Below, in pieces: positions 38,208 to 48,021 of a stretch of 64,000 nt of DNA; the first letter of the stretch is position 1; the number at the start of each line of letters is the position of its first letter. Below the pieces are notes generated by a model. It ran no database searches and was not told the origin of the DNA. It saw nothing but the letters and a program-made list of their open reading frames with translations. The stretch comes from Deinococcus metalli (GTDB lineage Bacteria > Deinococcota > Deinococci > Deinococcales > Deinococcaceae): contig NZ_JACHFK010000004.1 in the NCBI RefSeq assembly GCF_014201805.1, forward strand, positions 124,001 through 188,000, in the 5' to 3' direction. Made by a program: the position numbers and the translations under genes.

Positions 38208-39418
38208 CGGGTCCTCCGCTTCTGCACGATGACGTCGAGGGTGACGGCCAGCATGAGCACCAGTCCCTGCACGACGTTCTGCCACGCGCTGGACAGGTCG
38301 AGGAGCAGCATGCCGTTGATGAGACTCGCCATCAGCAGGGCGCCCAGGAAGGCGCCCGGAATGCTGCCCGTACCGCCGGAGAGGGACGTGCCGCCGATGA
38401 CGGCAGCCGCGATAACGCTGAGTTCTGCCAGCGTCCCGGTGGAGTTCGTGCCGGCATTGAGCCGCGCCGTCTGGATCGCGCCTGCCAGCGCTGCCAGCAT
38501 GCCCATCAGGGCAAACACCGTGACCGTCAGGCGCTCGGTGTTGATCCCGGCGAGCCGGGCGGCTTCCGGATTGCCGCCGTAGGCGTACACATACCGGCCG
38601 AAGCGGGTCGACCGCACGACCCACATCATGATCGCAGTGACGCCCAGCATAATCAGGACGGGCACCGGCATGCCGCGTGGCAGCCCGGTGCGCGGATCGG
38701 CGTAGCCGTTCATGACGAGCACGAAGCCCAGCACGACCAGCAGGCTGACGCCCGTGAACAGCAGTTGCAGGCCCAGGCTGCGGTTGGGCAGGCCCCGGCG
38801 TTGGCGCTGCCGGCGGGTGACCAGGTCCGAGGCGACGATGGCCGCCATGAGCAGCAGCCCGACCGCCCAGCTGGCCGGGCCGCCGATCGCGCCGTTCAGG
38901 CCGCCGCCGAGCACCTGATACGACTCGGTCAGGGGTGCGATCGTCTGGCCGCTGGTCAGGAGCCACGCGCCGCCCCGGAAGATCAGCAGGCCACCCAGCG
39001 TGACGATGAACGACGGCACGCTCAGGCGCGCGATCCACGTGCCCTGCACGGCGCCAAGCAGCGCGCCCAGCAGCAGGCCCAGCAGCAGCGTCAGCACCGT
39101 ACCCCACCACGTGTCGGCCGTGACCAGGCGGGTGTTGACGACGGCCATGAACATGCCGGTGAAGCCCAGGATCGAGCCGATGGACAGGTCGATGTTCCGC
39201 ATGACGATGACCAGCACCATGCCGCTGACCATCACGCCGACCGACGCGGTCTGAACCGACAGATTCCAGAGGTTCCGGGCGCTGATGAAGATGCCCTGGG
39301 TGAACACGTCGAACAGGAGCCAGATGCCGGCGATGGCCAGCACCATGAAAACTAGCCGGCCGTCCAGTCCGAGCTGGTTCAGGCGGGCGGGGCGTGGGGG
39401 GGTTCGAACACTCTGCAT
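38204..39418 (-). CDS. xylH: Xylose-type ABC permease, 404 aa
   Basis: Permease of the monosaccharide (CUT2) family, with about ten hydrophobic segments. Family signs are [38 protein letters not shown], and [15 protein letters not shown] with [21 protein letters not shown] near the end. The size near 400 residues matches XylH. The ATG at 39418 was chosen because a GGAG site precedes it. Confidence 0.9.
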   Translation of the reverse strand: MQSVRTPPRPARLNQLGLDGRLVFMVLAIAGIWLLFDVFTQGIFISARNLWNLSVQTASVGVMVSGMVLVIVMRNIDLSIGSILGFTGMFMAVVNTRLVTADTWWGTVLTLLLGLLLGALLGAVQGTWIARLSVPSFIVTLGGLLIFRGGAWLLTSGQTIAPLTESYQVLGGGLNGAIGGPASWAVGLLLMAAIVASDLVTRRQRQRRGLPNRSLGLQLLFTGVSLLVVLGFVLVMNGYADPRTGLPRGMPVPVLIMLGVTAIMMWVVRSTRFGRYVYAYGGNPEAARLAGINTERLTVTVFALMGMLAALAGAIQTARLNAGTNSTGTLAELSVIAAAVIGGTSLSGGTGSIPGAFLGALLMASLINGMLLLDLSSAWQNVVQGLVLMLAVTLDVIVQKRRTR

Positions 39419-39501
39419 GCCAGTACTCCGGGGGATGAGACCCACGTTGCCGGGGCGCGGGTATGGTGCCCGCAGCCCCGGCAACGCGAATCAGGTCGTG
39501 G

Positions 39502-40548
39502 TCAGCGGCACGCGGCCGGTGCGGCGGCGCCCGTCACACCCTTACAGATCTCGGCCTTGGTGGCCCACTTCGCAGTGATCAGCGTGCCCAGGTTGGCCTT
39601 GGTGATCACGACGGGCTTGAGCAGCATGCCGGACACGCTGACCTTGCGCGGTCCACCGTTGAAGGGCTTCGCACCCGACACGGCGGCGACCTTGGTCCCG
39701 CCGGAGAGCAGGACGGCGATCTTGGCGGCTTCCGTGCCGAGCGTCCGGGAATCTTTCCAGACCGTCCCAGTCTGCTGGCCGAGCGCGATGCGGTTCAGGG
39801 CGGCCTTGTCGGCGTCCTGACCGGAGACCGGCACCTTGCCGGCCAGACCGACGGCCGCCAGGGCAGCGACCGCGCCGCCGGCCGTACCGTCGTTCGACGC
39901 GACCACGGCATCGACCTTGTTGGCGTTGGCCGTCAGGATCTGCTCCATGTTGCGCTGCGCGACTTCAGGCTTCCAGCCTTCCGTGAACTGGTTTCCGATG
40001 TTCTTGATCGCCCCGGACTTGATGGCGCTCGCCAGGACCTCCAGCTGGCCGTCGTACAGCAGCTGGGCGTTCGGGTCCGTGGGGCTGCCCTTGATGAAGG
40101 CGTAATTGCCCTTGGGTTTGGCCGCCAGGATCATGCGCGCCTGGAGGCGGCCGACTTCCTTGTTGTCGAACGAAATGTAGAACGCCCACGGGTCCTCGAT
40201 CAGGCGGTCATAGGAGATGACCGGGATGCCCTCGGCCTTGGCCTTGGCGATGCCCGGCAACACAGCCTCGCTGTCCTGGGCAAGCACGATCAGGACGGTA
40301 GCGCCGCGGGTGATGAGACTCTCGATATCGGAGAGCTGTTTTTCGTTGCTGCTCTGCGCGTCGGCACTGAGGTACTTCGCGCCGGTCTTGTCGAGCTGGG
40401 CCTTGATGGCCGCCTCGTCGGTCTTCCAGCGTTCTTCCTGGAAGTTCGACCAGCTGACGCCCACCACCACGGGTTTCTGGGCCATAGCAGGGCCGGCGAC
40501 CAGGGAGAGGCCAAGCGCAGTAGTCAAGATCATGCCAAGTCGTTTCAT
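39502..40548 (-). CDS. xylF: D-xylose-type periplasmic binding protein, 348 aa
   Basis: Signal peptide [16 protein letters not shown], then the XylF-like mature sequence: [42 protein letters not shown] and [13 protein letters not shown]. Binds the sugar outside the membrane and delivers it to XylH. First gene of a xylF-xylH-xylG operon on the minus strand. Xylose is the family-based guess; the C-terminal extension with two cysteines is not part of the E. coli protein. Confidence 0.9.
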   Translation of the reverse strand: MKRLGMILTTALGLSLVAGPAMAQKPVVVGVSWSNFQEERWKTDEAAIKAQLDKTGAKYLSADAQSSNEKQLSDIESLITRGATVLIVLAQDSEAVLPGIAKAKAEGIPVISYDRLIEDPWAFYISFDNKEVGRLQARMILAAKPKGNYAFIKGSPTDPNAQLLYDGQLEVLASAIKSGAIKNIGNQFTEGWKPEVAQRNMEQILTANANKVDAVVASNDGTAGGAVAALAAVGLAGKVPVSGQDADKAALNRIALGQQTGTVWKDSRTLGTEAAKIAVLLSGGTKVAAVSGAKPFNGGPRKVSVSGMLLKPVVITKANLGTLITAKWATKAEICKGVTGAAAPAACR

Positions 40549-40661
40549 GGATCTCCTTGCGTGGGACGAACCCCGCGGCGGTGGGCACGGTACCCAGAAC
40601 CGGTGATGGACGGCACCATCAGTCCTGCCTGAAGCGAGCGCGAACGCATCGGTCCTTCAGG

Positions 40662-40673
40662 GAAATCGATTTC
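40662..40673. promoter_or_regulatory. Palindromic LacI-type operator before xylF
   Basis: GAAATCGATTTC is a perfect 12-bp palindrome with a central CG, about 113 bp upstream of the xylF start. It lies 9 bp downstream of the candidate -10 box on the minus strand, a place where binding would block transcription. The adjacent LacI-type regulator is the obvious candidate to bind it. Confidence 0.6.
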
Positions 40674-40682
40674 GGTGAGTTG

Positions 40683-40711
40683 ATGGTACACCCTGCCACA
40701 CGCACTGCCAA
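40683..40711 (-). promoter_or_regulatory. Candidate xylFHG promoter
   Basis: Read on the minus strand: TTGGCA (40706-40711), a 17-nt spacer, and TACCAT (40683-40688), followed by the GAAATCGATTTC palindrome. Both hexamers are partial matches to the consensus. Confidence 0.5.
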
Positions 40712-40764
40712 GACAGATCCATCTATACAGGTAGGCCGCTGCCTGTCGCTCGCCAGCGCGCGCT

Positions 40765-41796
40765 TTAGCCGCTCACCACACGTACTGGCGCCGTCGATCG
40801 CCGCCGGATCAACCTCGGCCGCAGAAGCGCGGTCTGGGGCGCCTCCCCATCGAGCCGCGCCAGCAGGGCACGGACACCCGCTGCGGCCATCTCCGCGGCG
40901 GGCTGGTACACCGTGGTCAGCCCGCCGGCGATGTACTCGGCGCCCTGGATGTCATCGAAGCCCACCAGTGATACGTCTGCCGGCACACTCAACCCGGCGC
41001 TGTCAAGCGCATGGAATGCCGCCGCCGCACCCAGATCCGTCTCTGCGAACACGGCCGTCACGCCGCCTTGCACGGCCTGCAGCAGCCGCGGTCCATCGTG
41101 TATGGCGCTCTGCGGCAGGAGTCCGGCTTCCTCGAGCGCCGAGCGGTAGCCCTGCTCGCGCCGCGCAAAATGCTCGACGCCACTCCTCACTCCCCCACCG
41201 TAAAACGCAATCCGGGTATGCCCCAGCTCGACGAGATGGTGGACCGCGATGCCCGCTCCCTGCGCGTGGTTGACATCGACCATGCCGATCCCCTCTGGCG
41301 CCCGCTGCGTCCACAGCGCCACGACCGGGACCGGCGGACTTCGCAGGCCGTGCAGAAGTCCGTGGCCGCGCAGTGGATCACAGCTCACCAGCAGCCCGTC
41401 CACCCGCCCGTCGAGCAGTGTCCGGGCATCGAGTTGACCGCTGGGATACACCACCAGGGCCGGAACCTCCAGCTCACGGGCCGCCTCGCTCAGACCCGCC
41501 ATGATCGCCCCGTCGAAGGTGCGCCTGACCGCGTCTGACACCGCCACGCCCGTCAGCAGCGAGTCCGGCTCGGACGGCCCCACGGCCTCGAGGACCACGC
41601 CCAGCTGACCCGTCTGCCGGGTCCTGAGGTTGCGTGCTGCCACGTCGGGAACGTAGCCGAGTTCATACGCCACGCGGCGCACCCGCTCCGCGGTCTCGGC
41701 ATGCACCTGGTAATCCGCGCGGCCGGACAGCACTTTGGACACCGTCGCTGTACTGACGCCAGCCGCGATGGCCACCTCCTTGATCCTCACCTTCAC
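40765..41796 (-). CDS. LacI-family regulator, probable xyl operon repressor, 343 aa
   Basis: Helix-turn-helix RIKEVAIAAGVSTATVSKVL at the very N-terminus, hinge YVPDVAARNLRTRQTG, and a sensor domain with GFDDIQGAEYIAGGLTTVYQ. Begins at GTG 41796 (VKVRIKEV); a second GTG two codons later is possible. It lies directly upstream of xylF on the same strand, separated by 216 bp that hold the candidate promoter and operator. Confidence 0.9.
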   Translation of the reverse strand: MKVRIKEVAIAAGVSTATVSKVLSGRADYQVHAETAERVRRVAYELGYVPDVAARNLRTRQTGQLGVVLEAVGPSEPDSLLTGVAVSDAVRRTFDGAIMAGLSEAARELEVPALVVYPSGQLDARTLLDGRVDGLLVSCDPLRGHGLLHGLRSPPVPVVALWTQRAPEGIGMVDVNHAQGAGIAVHHLVELGHTRIAFYGGGVRSGVEHFARREQGYRSALEEAGLLPQSAIHDGPRLLQAVQGGVTAVFAETDLGAAAAFHALDSAGLSVPADVSLVGFDDIQGAEYIAGGLTTVYQPAAEMAAAGVRALLARLDGEAPQTALLRPRLIRRRSTAPVRVVSG

Positions 41797-42299
41797 CGTC
41801 CCAGCGTAGTCCACCAGTCGTTCAGGGCGCCATGTTCGGGTGGTTAAGGCAGTGCTGGTTGATCGAGGTGGTCGCCGTGACGTCGAACTGGATTCCAGCG
41901 CGTGACCGGTTGAGGCAGAGGTCTGACGAGTTGAGCTCCCGCCGACTGCACGGCACAAGCTCCTGTCACTGAGGAATCCTGGCGGCGATCAGAACCCACC
42001 TTCGTCAAGGGCCGACCGCATGTCACACGGATGCATTCGTGGATCACCTCTGCATCCCTTGCCATCTCAGGGAACTCAAAGGCGACTCCAGGGCTGCATT
42101 TATCCTTACAGCACGGTGGCCTCTACTTCCCCTGACCACGGTTGGTCAGGCGGACGTCGCTGAGCTTGCTCCTCAACCCCTGCTGGAGGATCACCCCATG
42201 CAGCGCGCACACGGCCGACGTGACCTCAGTCCGCCCATTCATCCTGGCACCCGGTCGGGCTGAACCGACCACTTGGCGCGCGTCAACACCCGCCGCCCC
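41797..42299. other. Intergenic region with a decayed coding fragment
   Basis: No intact gene. The region between the lacI gene and the BtuF-like gene holds one feature of note, a broken coding fragment at 41992-42104 that has a relative at 62157-62261. The rest shows no repeat, RNA or promoter that could be supported. Confidence 0.5.
41992..42104 (+). pseudogene. Decayed fragment, copy 1 of a dispersed coding sequence
   Basis: Codons from 42030 read DAFVDHLCIPCHLRELKGD then SRAAF, matching copy 2 (DAYLDWSCIPRYLSEIKGD then LRVAF) with conservative changes F/Y, V/L and L/I. A preceding stretch, TFVKGR, matches TLVKDR of copy 2 but is out of frame because of about 14 extra bases. No start codon, ribosome-binding site or domain. 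The parent protein is not recognised. Confidence 0.5.
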
Positions 42300-43208
42300 T
42301 TACACGCCAATGCGGACGCTCTCGCCATCCAACGCAGTGCCGCGCAGCAGGGCCGCGAGCACCTCTGCACCCTGCACCACGCCCAGACTGGGCCGGCTGA
42401 AGTGGGCGTTCGCGTCCACCGCCCACAGCTGGCCCTCCCTGACCGCGCGCATCTCGGTGCGGCCGAGCAGACCGCGGGCAAAGGCGGCATTGTCGGCCAG
42501 GCCGTACCCGCAGCACATCACCACGATCACGTCCGGGTCCAGGGCCGCCACCGCGTCCCAGGTCGTGCGGCCCGAGTCCGTGCCCGCCGCGCCCAGGACA
42601 TTCATGCCCCCGGCGCGGGAGACCTGCTCGGGCACCCAGTGGCCCCCGTAGAAGAGCGGGTCAGTCCACTCCAGGGTCAGGACGCGTCTCGCGCCGGGAG
42701 CCGGGCGGATGGCGTTCCACCGGGCCTGCGCATCCTCGGCCAGGCGCTCGCCCTGGTCCGTCACCCCGGCGGCGCGTGCCAACGCACGCAGGTCCTCCAG
42801 GATGCCGGCGACCGACTTGCCTTCCAGACTCAGCACCCCAGACGCGGGCAGACAGCCGGGAAGGAAGCGCACGGCCGTCTCCAGGGTTTCCGGGGTCACG
42901 GCACAGACCTCGCACACACCCTGGGTGACGACGAGGTCGGGCCGCAGGGCGTCGAGGAGGGTGCCGTCCACCGCGTACAGGGCGCGGCCGGCGCGCACGG
43001 CCTCGCTCACGGCGCGGTCAATGTCCGCCTGGGACGCGGACGTGTCCACGATGGACCGGGTCAGGACAGGCCGGCCCACCGCGCCGGGGTGGTCGCAGGA
43101 GTGGCTGACCGCGACCACCTGCTCGCCCAGCCCGAGCGCGAACAGCAGATCCGTGGCGCTGGGCAGCAAGCTGGCAATGCGGCGAGGAGCGAACGGAGCG
43201 GAGGTCAC
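42300..43208 (-). CDS. BtuF-like cobalamin/iron-siderophore binding protein family, 302 aa
   Basis: Helical-backbone binding protein of the BtuF/FecB type. It begins RRIASLLPSATDLLFALGLGEQVVAVSH and contains PDLVVTQGVCEVCAV, PDVIVVMCCGYGLADN and LWAVDANAHFSRPS. No signal peptide is visible, which sets it apart from ordinary exported receptors; several Deinococcus and Thermus relatives share this. It stands alone without permease or ATPase genes. The ligand is a family-based guess. Confidence 0.8.
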   Translation of the reverse strand: MTSAPFAPRRIASLLPSATDLLFALGLGEQVVAVSHSCDHPGAVGRPVLTRSIVDTSASQADIDRAVSEAVRAGRALYAVDGTLLDALRPDLVVTQGVCEVCAVTPETLETAVRFLPGCLPASGVLSLEGKSVAGILEDLRALARAAGVTDQGERLAEDAQARWNAIRPAPGARRVLTLEWTDPLFYGGHWVPEQVSRAGGMNVLGAAGTDSGRTTWDAVAALDPDVIVVMCCGYGLADNAAFARGLLGRTEMRAVREGQLWAVDANAHFSRPSLGVVQGAEVLAALLRGTALDGESVRIGV

Positions 43209-43525
43209 AGAGTGAGCCTAACCGGCCGCGCCCGCCCGGATTGGGTTCCAGATCCTGGGCAGCCCACTGGGCCACACTCTCGACGCCGTAGCTGTGGCCG
43301 AGTGTCAGGGTCAGATGACGCGGTGCAGCCGATCCGTGGAACCTGATTCATAACCTCAACACCCGGTGGGAGCGGCACAACGACCACCTGCGGGGGGATC
43401 CAACCGGTGATGCCGCCAGAGACGGGGATCGGCAGCCGCGACACTACTGCTTGCTCGGACCCGCGTCACCCGACCCCAACCCCGGACCGCGCTCCGTTCG
43501 CGTTCGTCGTCTGTCCGTCTTGCCG
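43209..43525. other. Intergenic region before the mannan locus
   Basis: About 315 bp between two minus-strand genes: downstream of the GH125 gene and upstream of the BtuF-like gene. It should carry the latter's promoter. I looked for a cobalamin riboswitch here and found no matching conserved blocks. Nothing else stands out. Confidence 0.4.
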
Positions 43526-44815
43526 TCACGCAGACGGCCTGTCCTCGGCAGATGCCCCTGCCCAGTGCAGCACGAATTCCGCAAACAGCGAGTTGGCCCA
43601 CGCGAACCAGGGCCGGGTGTAGTGGGCCGGGTCGTCCGGGTGAAAGCCCTCGTGCATGTACTGCGTGCCGGCGGTGGTGCTCACCAGCGCGTCCAGCAGC
43701 GCGTCCTGCTCCCGACGGTCGGTGGCGGTCAGCCCCTGCATGGCGAGCGCAATCGGCCAAATCAGCCCGCCGGGCGTGTGTGGACTCCCCACGCCCGCCG
43801 CGGACGCCCCCGCGAAATAGAACGGGTTGTCGGCGCTGAGGATGAAGCGCCGCGTGTTGAGGTACGTCGGGTCGTCCGCCGGCCGGTACCCCAGGTACGG
43901 AATGGACAGCAGACTGGGCACATTCGCGTCGTCCATCAGCAGGTGGCGGCCCAGGCCATCGGTCTCGTAGGCGTACATCCGGCCGTGGGTAGGATGCTCG
44001 ACCACTCCGTGCGTCTGGATACCGTGCTCGATCTCGGCACGCAGAGCCTCCGCGCGGGCCGCCAGCGCTCCGTCGTCCAGGACGCTGCGGGCCAGGTTCG
44101 CCAGATGCCCCAGCACGACCACCGCGAACATGTTGGCCGGGATCAGGTAGCCGTAGGTACAGGCGTCGTCGCTGGGACGGAAGCCCGACCAGACCATGCC
44201 CGTGTACGCCACCGGCATGCCCCGGCCGCCGTCGGGGAGCGTGTCACTGGGCAGGTGAGGATCAGGCCGCTCGAAGCGGTACGCAGACGTGTCGTGACGC
44301 TGCTCTGCGGTCATCACGTCCAGGACGGTGCGCAGCATCCCAACCACCTCCGGCGTGAACACGGCGCGGTCGTGCGTGGCGTCCCAGTAGCGGGACAGCA
44401 GCCACACCGGATAGCACAGCGAATCCAGTTCGAACTTCCGCTCCCACACCCACGGGCCCTGCCCCGGCCGGTCGTCCACGTGACCCCGGCCGTCCGGCTG
44501 GGCGTTGAAGGCATTGGCGTAGGGGTCGATGGCGAGGTACATGGCCTGCCGCCGGATCAGCCCGGAGATGAGCCGCCGCAGTTCGGTATCGTGCGCGGCG
44601 AGCGGCACGTACGGACTGACCTGCGCGGAGGAGTCCCGCAGCCACATGGCGGGGATGTCGCCGGTGAACACGAAGGTGGTGCCGTCGTCCAGCAACTGCA
44701 CGGTGGTGTCGAGGGTGTTCGGGAAGCAGTTGGCGAAGGTCTCGGCAAGCTGTGGCCTGTCCTGTAACTGTCGCTGCATCTGGGCCATCAGGCGGTGAAC
44801 GGACGGGTAGGACAT
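43526..44815 (-). CDS. GH125 exo-alpha-1,6-mannosidase, 429 aa
   Basis: Glycoside hydrolase family 125 (formerly DUF1237). Diagnostic blocks are TFVFTGDIPAMWLRDSSAQV, the WERKFELDSLCYPVWLLS segment, GMVWSGFRPSDDACTYGYLIPANMF, and LLMDDANVPSLLSIPYLGY. The family removes single mannose units from alpha-1,6-linked chains with inversion. No signal peptide, so it acts in the cytoplasm on imported oligosaccharides. Last gene of the mannan locus. Confidence 0.93.
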   Translation of the reverse strand: MSYPSVHRLMAQMQRQLQDRPQLAETFANCFPNTLDTTVQLLDDGTTFVFTGDIPAMWLRDSSAQVSPYVPLAAHDTELRRLISGLIRRQAMYLAIDPYANAFNAQPDGRGHVDDRPGQGPWVWERKFELDSLCYPVWLLSRYWDATHDRAVFTPEVVGMLRTVLDVMTAEQRHDTSAYRFERPDPHLPSDTLPDGGRGMPVAYTGMVWSGFRPSDDACTYGYLIPANMFAVVVLGHLANLARSVLDDGALAARAEALRAEIEHGIQTHGVVEHPTHGRMYAYETDGLGRHLLMDDANVPSLLSIPYLGYRPADDPTYLNTRRFILSADNPFYFAGASAAGVGSPHTPGGLIWPIALAMQGLTATDRREQDALLDALVSTTAGTQYMHEGFHPDDPAHYTRPWFAWANSLFAEFVLHWAGASAEDRPSA

Positions 44816-44877
44816 GACTAAGGGCTCCTATCGAGGGAAATGGGGGTGGTATGAACAGTCGCCCGCAGTCTGCCGGA

Positions 44878-45951
44878 TCAGGACAGCAGGTTCCGGCGTT
44901 CCAGGGTGGCGAGCGCTTCAAACACCATGACGCCGCTGAGCTGTCCGCTCAGGGACACCGGATGATCGGACGTGGGCCGTGGCGGTGGTCGATCCCACCT
45001 CAGGGCATACAGGCCGGTGTCCGGGTCAATTCCGTTCTGGACGAGCGCGTTGCCGTTGCGATGGAGCAGCGCTGTCCACTCAGGGCGGGCCTGTTCGCGG
45101 ATCAGCAGGGTCAGATACCGCACGAAGATGCCCTTGAACAGGCCGCCGTCGCCGTCGCCCTCGTCGGGCAGCACGCCGCTGGTGGGGTCGCTCAGACGCG
45201 CGCGGGCGGCCTCGGCGGTGCGGATCGCGTCGTCTAGATACGCCGTCTCGCCGGTCGCCCGGTGCAGCGCCAGCCCGGCGCCCAGGTACGCGCCCTGGTT
45301 GTAGGTGAAGTGCCAGCCGTCTTCGAGCTGGCCGTCGCCCAGCCGGTTCATGCCGTCCCACACAAAGCCGCTGACCGGATCGACCAGATGCTCGCGGGTC
45401 CACGCGTAGATACGCCGTGCCCACGCCAGGTCGGCGTCCTTCCCGAAACGCCGGTACAGCCGGGCGGCCAGGATCGCGGCTGGGGCGTTCGCAGGCGTGT
45501 TCTTGTAGTCCGGCTGGTCCTTCTTCCACGCGATGCCGCCGCCACAGTGGTCGTTCCAGCCGCCCTGGATGTCGGCCCACAGGTCGCGCACGCCGTCCAG
45601 GTACGCCGGCTCGCCTGTCGCTTCAAAGGCCCGCAGCAGGGCCAGCGCCATCCACTGCATGTCGTCGTACCAGTTGTGAAGCAGCGTGCCGCCGTTCAGG
45701 GTCCGGGCACCCTCGAAGGCCTCCCGCAGCGTCGAGGTGTAGCGCGAGTCGCCAGTGCGGAGTAGAGCATCCACCAGCACGTCCAGGGTGTGCGCATGCC
45801 ACCAGTAGATGTAGGGTTCGTTGCACCCGCCCTCGCATGGAAAGCGCTGGTTCATGACGTGTTGGGTGGGGTTCCAGAAGCGTTCGCGCAGGGTGTGCTG
45901 GGCGGCTTCGGCCCGCTGTGTCCAGTTCAGGGTGGAGAGTGGATGGATCAT
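44878..45951 (-). CDS. GH76-family protein, cytoplasmic, 357 aa
   Basis: Alpha/alpha-barrel of glycoside hydrolase family 76, which cleaves the alpha-1,6-mannan backbone. The paired catalytic aspartates sit in NWYDDMQWMALALL near residue 95; other family blocks are GGGIAWKKDQPDYKNTPANA and FTYNQGAYLGAGLALH. No signal peptide. Between the secreted GH76 gene and GH125 on the same strand, so it probably trims imported manno-oligosaccharides. Confidence 0.9.
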   Translation of the reverse strand: MIHPLSTLNWTQRAEAAQHTLRERFWNPTQHVMNQRFPCEGGCNEPYIYWWHAHTLDVLVDALLRTGDSRYTSTLREAFEGARTLNGGTLLHNWYDDMQWMALALLRAFEATGEPAYLDGVRDLWADIQGGWNDHCGGGIAWKKDQPDYKNTPANAPAAILAARLYRRFGKDADLAWARRIYAWTREHLVDPVSGFVWDGMNRLGDGQLEDGWHFTYNQGAYLGAGLALHRATGETAYLDDAIRTAEAARARLSDPTSGVLPDEGDGDGGLFKGIFVRYLTLLIREQARPEWTALLHRNGNALVQNGIDPDTGLYALRWDRPPPRPTSDHPVSLSGQLSGVMVFEALATLERRNLLS

Positions 45952-45970
45952 CGTTCGCTCCTGCCTGTGG

Positions 45971-47920
45971 TCACTGGCTCACCACGACGTTGTCGAGGTT
46001 GAGGTAGGTGCTGCTGCCGCGGCCGCTGTCGAAGATGACCGAGATGGTGTTGCTGCCGCTGTTCAGATTGACGCCCGGCACGGTGACGGTGCGGTAGTCG
46101 CTCCACGTGCTCGTACCGGGGAAGGACTGGTTGTCCACCACGCCGGCCCCGTTGACGTACAGGTAGCGGCTGGCCGTGCCCGCAGCGGCGGCGTAGCGCA
46201 GCGTCAGGGTGTAGGTGCCAGCCGTGGGCACCGTGACCGGCAGGTCGACCCACTGGCCGCCAGCGTTCCAGCCCGCCAGGTAGCCGCTGCCGGTGTAGCC
46301 AGCGTTCGTGCTCTCTATATTCAGGCTGTGGCGCGTACCGTTTTCCGCCTCCAGCGTGGTCGAGAAGGCGGCGGTGCTGGCCACGTTCAGCCGGTCGAGG
46401 TTGAGGTAGTTGCTGCTGCCCGCGCCCGCGCTGTAGGCGACCGTGACCACGTTCGTGCCCGCCGCCAGGGTGGCGGTGGTGCCGACCGTGTTCCAGGTGT
46501 TCCACCCGCCCGTGCCTGCAAAGGTCAGATTGCCAACCGCCGTGCCGCCCACCTTGAGTTGGCGCACCGCAGTGCCGGCCCCGGCGGCGTAGCGGAAGTC
46601 CAGCCGGTAGGTGCCGGCGCTGGCCACGTTGACCGCGATGTCCACCGAGGTGTTGTCGCTGTTCCAGCCGGCCAGGTAGCCGCGTCCGCTGTAGCCGCTC
46701 GCCGTGTTCTCGTTGTTGATGCCGTTGCGGCGGGCGTTCTCGACCTCGTAGGCGCCCGTGCCGACCACCACGCCGGAAAAGCCGTCGGGCGGCGCCAGTT
46801 GCAGGATCGAGGCCCCGGCCGCCGCCGCGGCGCTCTGAATGAAGCTGCCGTCGGGCGTGCGCGTCCAGTCGGGGCCGATGATCCCGTCCGACGTGCGGCG
46901 GTGGTTCCACGCCTGGGTGGCGTTTTTCTGCAAGAAGCCCAGGTACTGCGGCTGGTTACCCAGCACGCGCAGCGCGTTCAGGTTGCGGGCGAAGATCATC
47001 TTGAAGGCCGGCGTGTCGTCCTCGCCCTCATAGAGCAGGGTGCCGTCCAGGGTCATGCGTGTGGTGGCCCAGTCGGCGGCGGCCTTGGCGTCGGTCAGGT
47101 AGCCTGTCTGGCCGGTATCGCGGTACAGCTCCAGCGCGGCGCCCAGGAAGGTGCCGAAGTTGTAGGTGTACTCCCACGTCGCCACCGTGCCGTTGCCGCT
47201 CCCCGAGACGTTGTCGTAGACCTTGCCGTTCCCATCGTACAGTCGGCTGCGCACCCAGCCGTACAGGTTCTGGGCCTTGGTGGCGTACGACGCGTCATTC
47301 AGGGCCCGTTTCAGGCGCATGGCGATGATCGCCGCCGTGGCGTTGGTGGCCACGTTTTTCTGGGTCAGGAAGTTGATGCGGTTCCACCAGATGCCGCCGC
47401 CGTAGTCGCTGGTATATGCGCCATTGGCATAGATGAAATCGAACATCTCCTTGGCCCGCGTGCGGTAGCGCACGTCGCCAGTCAGTTCATAGGCCCGAAT
47501 GCTGCCTAGTGCCCACCAGCCGATGTCGTCGTTGAAGGCGTTGTCCGACCAGTTCGGGTACGCGGCGAAGAAACCGTCGTAGACGTCAGTGATCATCTGC
47601 CGGTAGGTGGCCGAGCCGGTGCGCTCGTAGGCGTCCATCACGGTCTCCCAGAGCTGGGCTTCCCACCAGTAGTCGGTGTACAGGCCGCCCTCCGGGCCGG
47701 GGTTGTGGCTGTGGATCTGGCGGTCACTGTTGGTGTAGAAGTACTTCTTCGTCGGGTTCCAGTACACGTTCACGAAGCTGCTCATGGCAGTGTCGGCATT
47801 GGCGGCAGTGGCCAGGGCCGAGAGCTGCGGGCGAGTGACGGTATCAGGTTCCGGCAGCCGGCTACACGCGGCCAGCGTCAGCGAGATCAGGAGCAATACA
47901 GCCCAGGACTTCGGTTTCAT
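45971..47920 (-). CDS. Secreted lipoprotein GH76 mannanase with two CBM6/35-like domains, 649 aa
   Basis: Lipoprotein signal peptide with lipobox LAAC (Cys19). The GH76 catalytic domain (about 40-370) has the Asp pair in FNDDIGWWALGSIRAYELTG and GGGIWWNRINFLTQKNVATN. Two beta-sandwich carbohydrate-binding modules of the CBM6/35 type follow (about 385-520 and 525-649), each starting with a VEN/AENG-type strand and GYSGRGYLAGWN. Surface-anchored first cutter of mannan. The ATG at 47920 is spaced 8 nt from GAGGAG; a GTG three codons earlier is possible. Confidence 0.93.
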   Translation of the reverse strand: MKPKSWAVLLLISLTLAACSRLPEPDTVTRPQLSALATAANADTAMSSFVNVYWNPTKKYFYTNSDRQIHSHNPGPEGGLYTDYWWEAQLWETVMDAYERTGSATYRQMITDVYDGFFAAYPNWSDNAFNDDIGWWALGSIRAYELTGDVRYRTRAKEMFDFIYANGAYTSDYGGGIWWNRINFLTQKNVATNATAAIIAMRLKRALNDASYATKAQNLYGWVRSRLYDGNGKVYDNVSGSGNGTVATWEYTYNFGTFLGAALELYRDTGQTGYLTDAKAAADWATTRMTLDGTLLYEGEDDTPAFKMIFARNLNALRVLGNQPQYLGFLQKNATQAWNHRRTSDGIIGPDWTRTPDGSFIQSAAAAAGASILQLAPPDGFSGVVVGTGAYEVENARRNGINNENTASGYSGRGYLAGWNSDNTSVDIAVNVASAGTYRLDFRYAAGAGTAVRQLKVGGTAVGNLTFAGTGGWNTWNTVGTTATLAAGTNVVTVAYSAGAGSSNYLNLDRLNVASTAAFSTTLEAENGTRHSLNIESTNAGYTGSGYLAGWNAGGQWVDLPVTVPTAGTYTLTLRYAAAAGTASRYLYVNGAGVVDNQSFPGTSTWSDYRTVTVPGVNLNSGSNTISVIFDSGRGSSTYLNLDNVVVSQ

Positions 47921-48021
47921 GGTTCGCACTCCTCGGAGATGGACACCGTTCCAGGCGACTTCGCTGGAACTCGGGTTGACGGATTCGGTGCGGTGGGGGC
48001 TGACTCAGGCGCCAGACGTGT

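Noticed and set aside
43209..43525. Possible cobalamin riboswitch before the BtuF-like gene
   Set aside because: No AGGGAA block or B12 box found on either strand.
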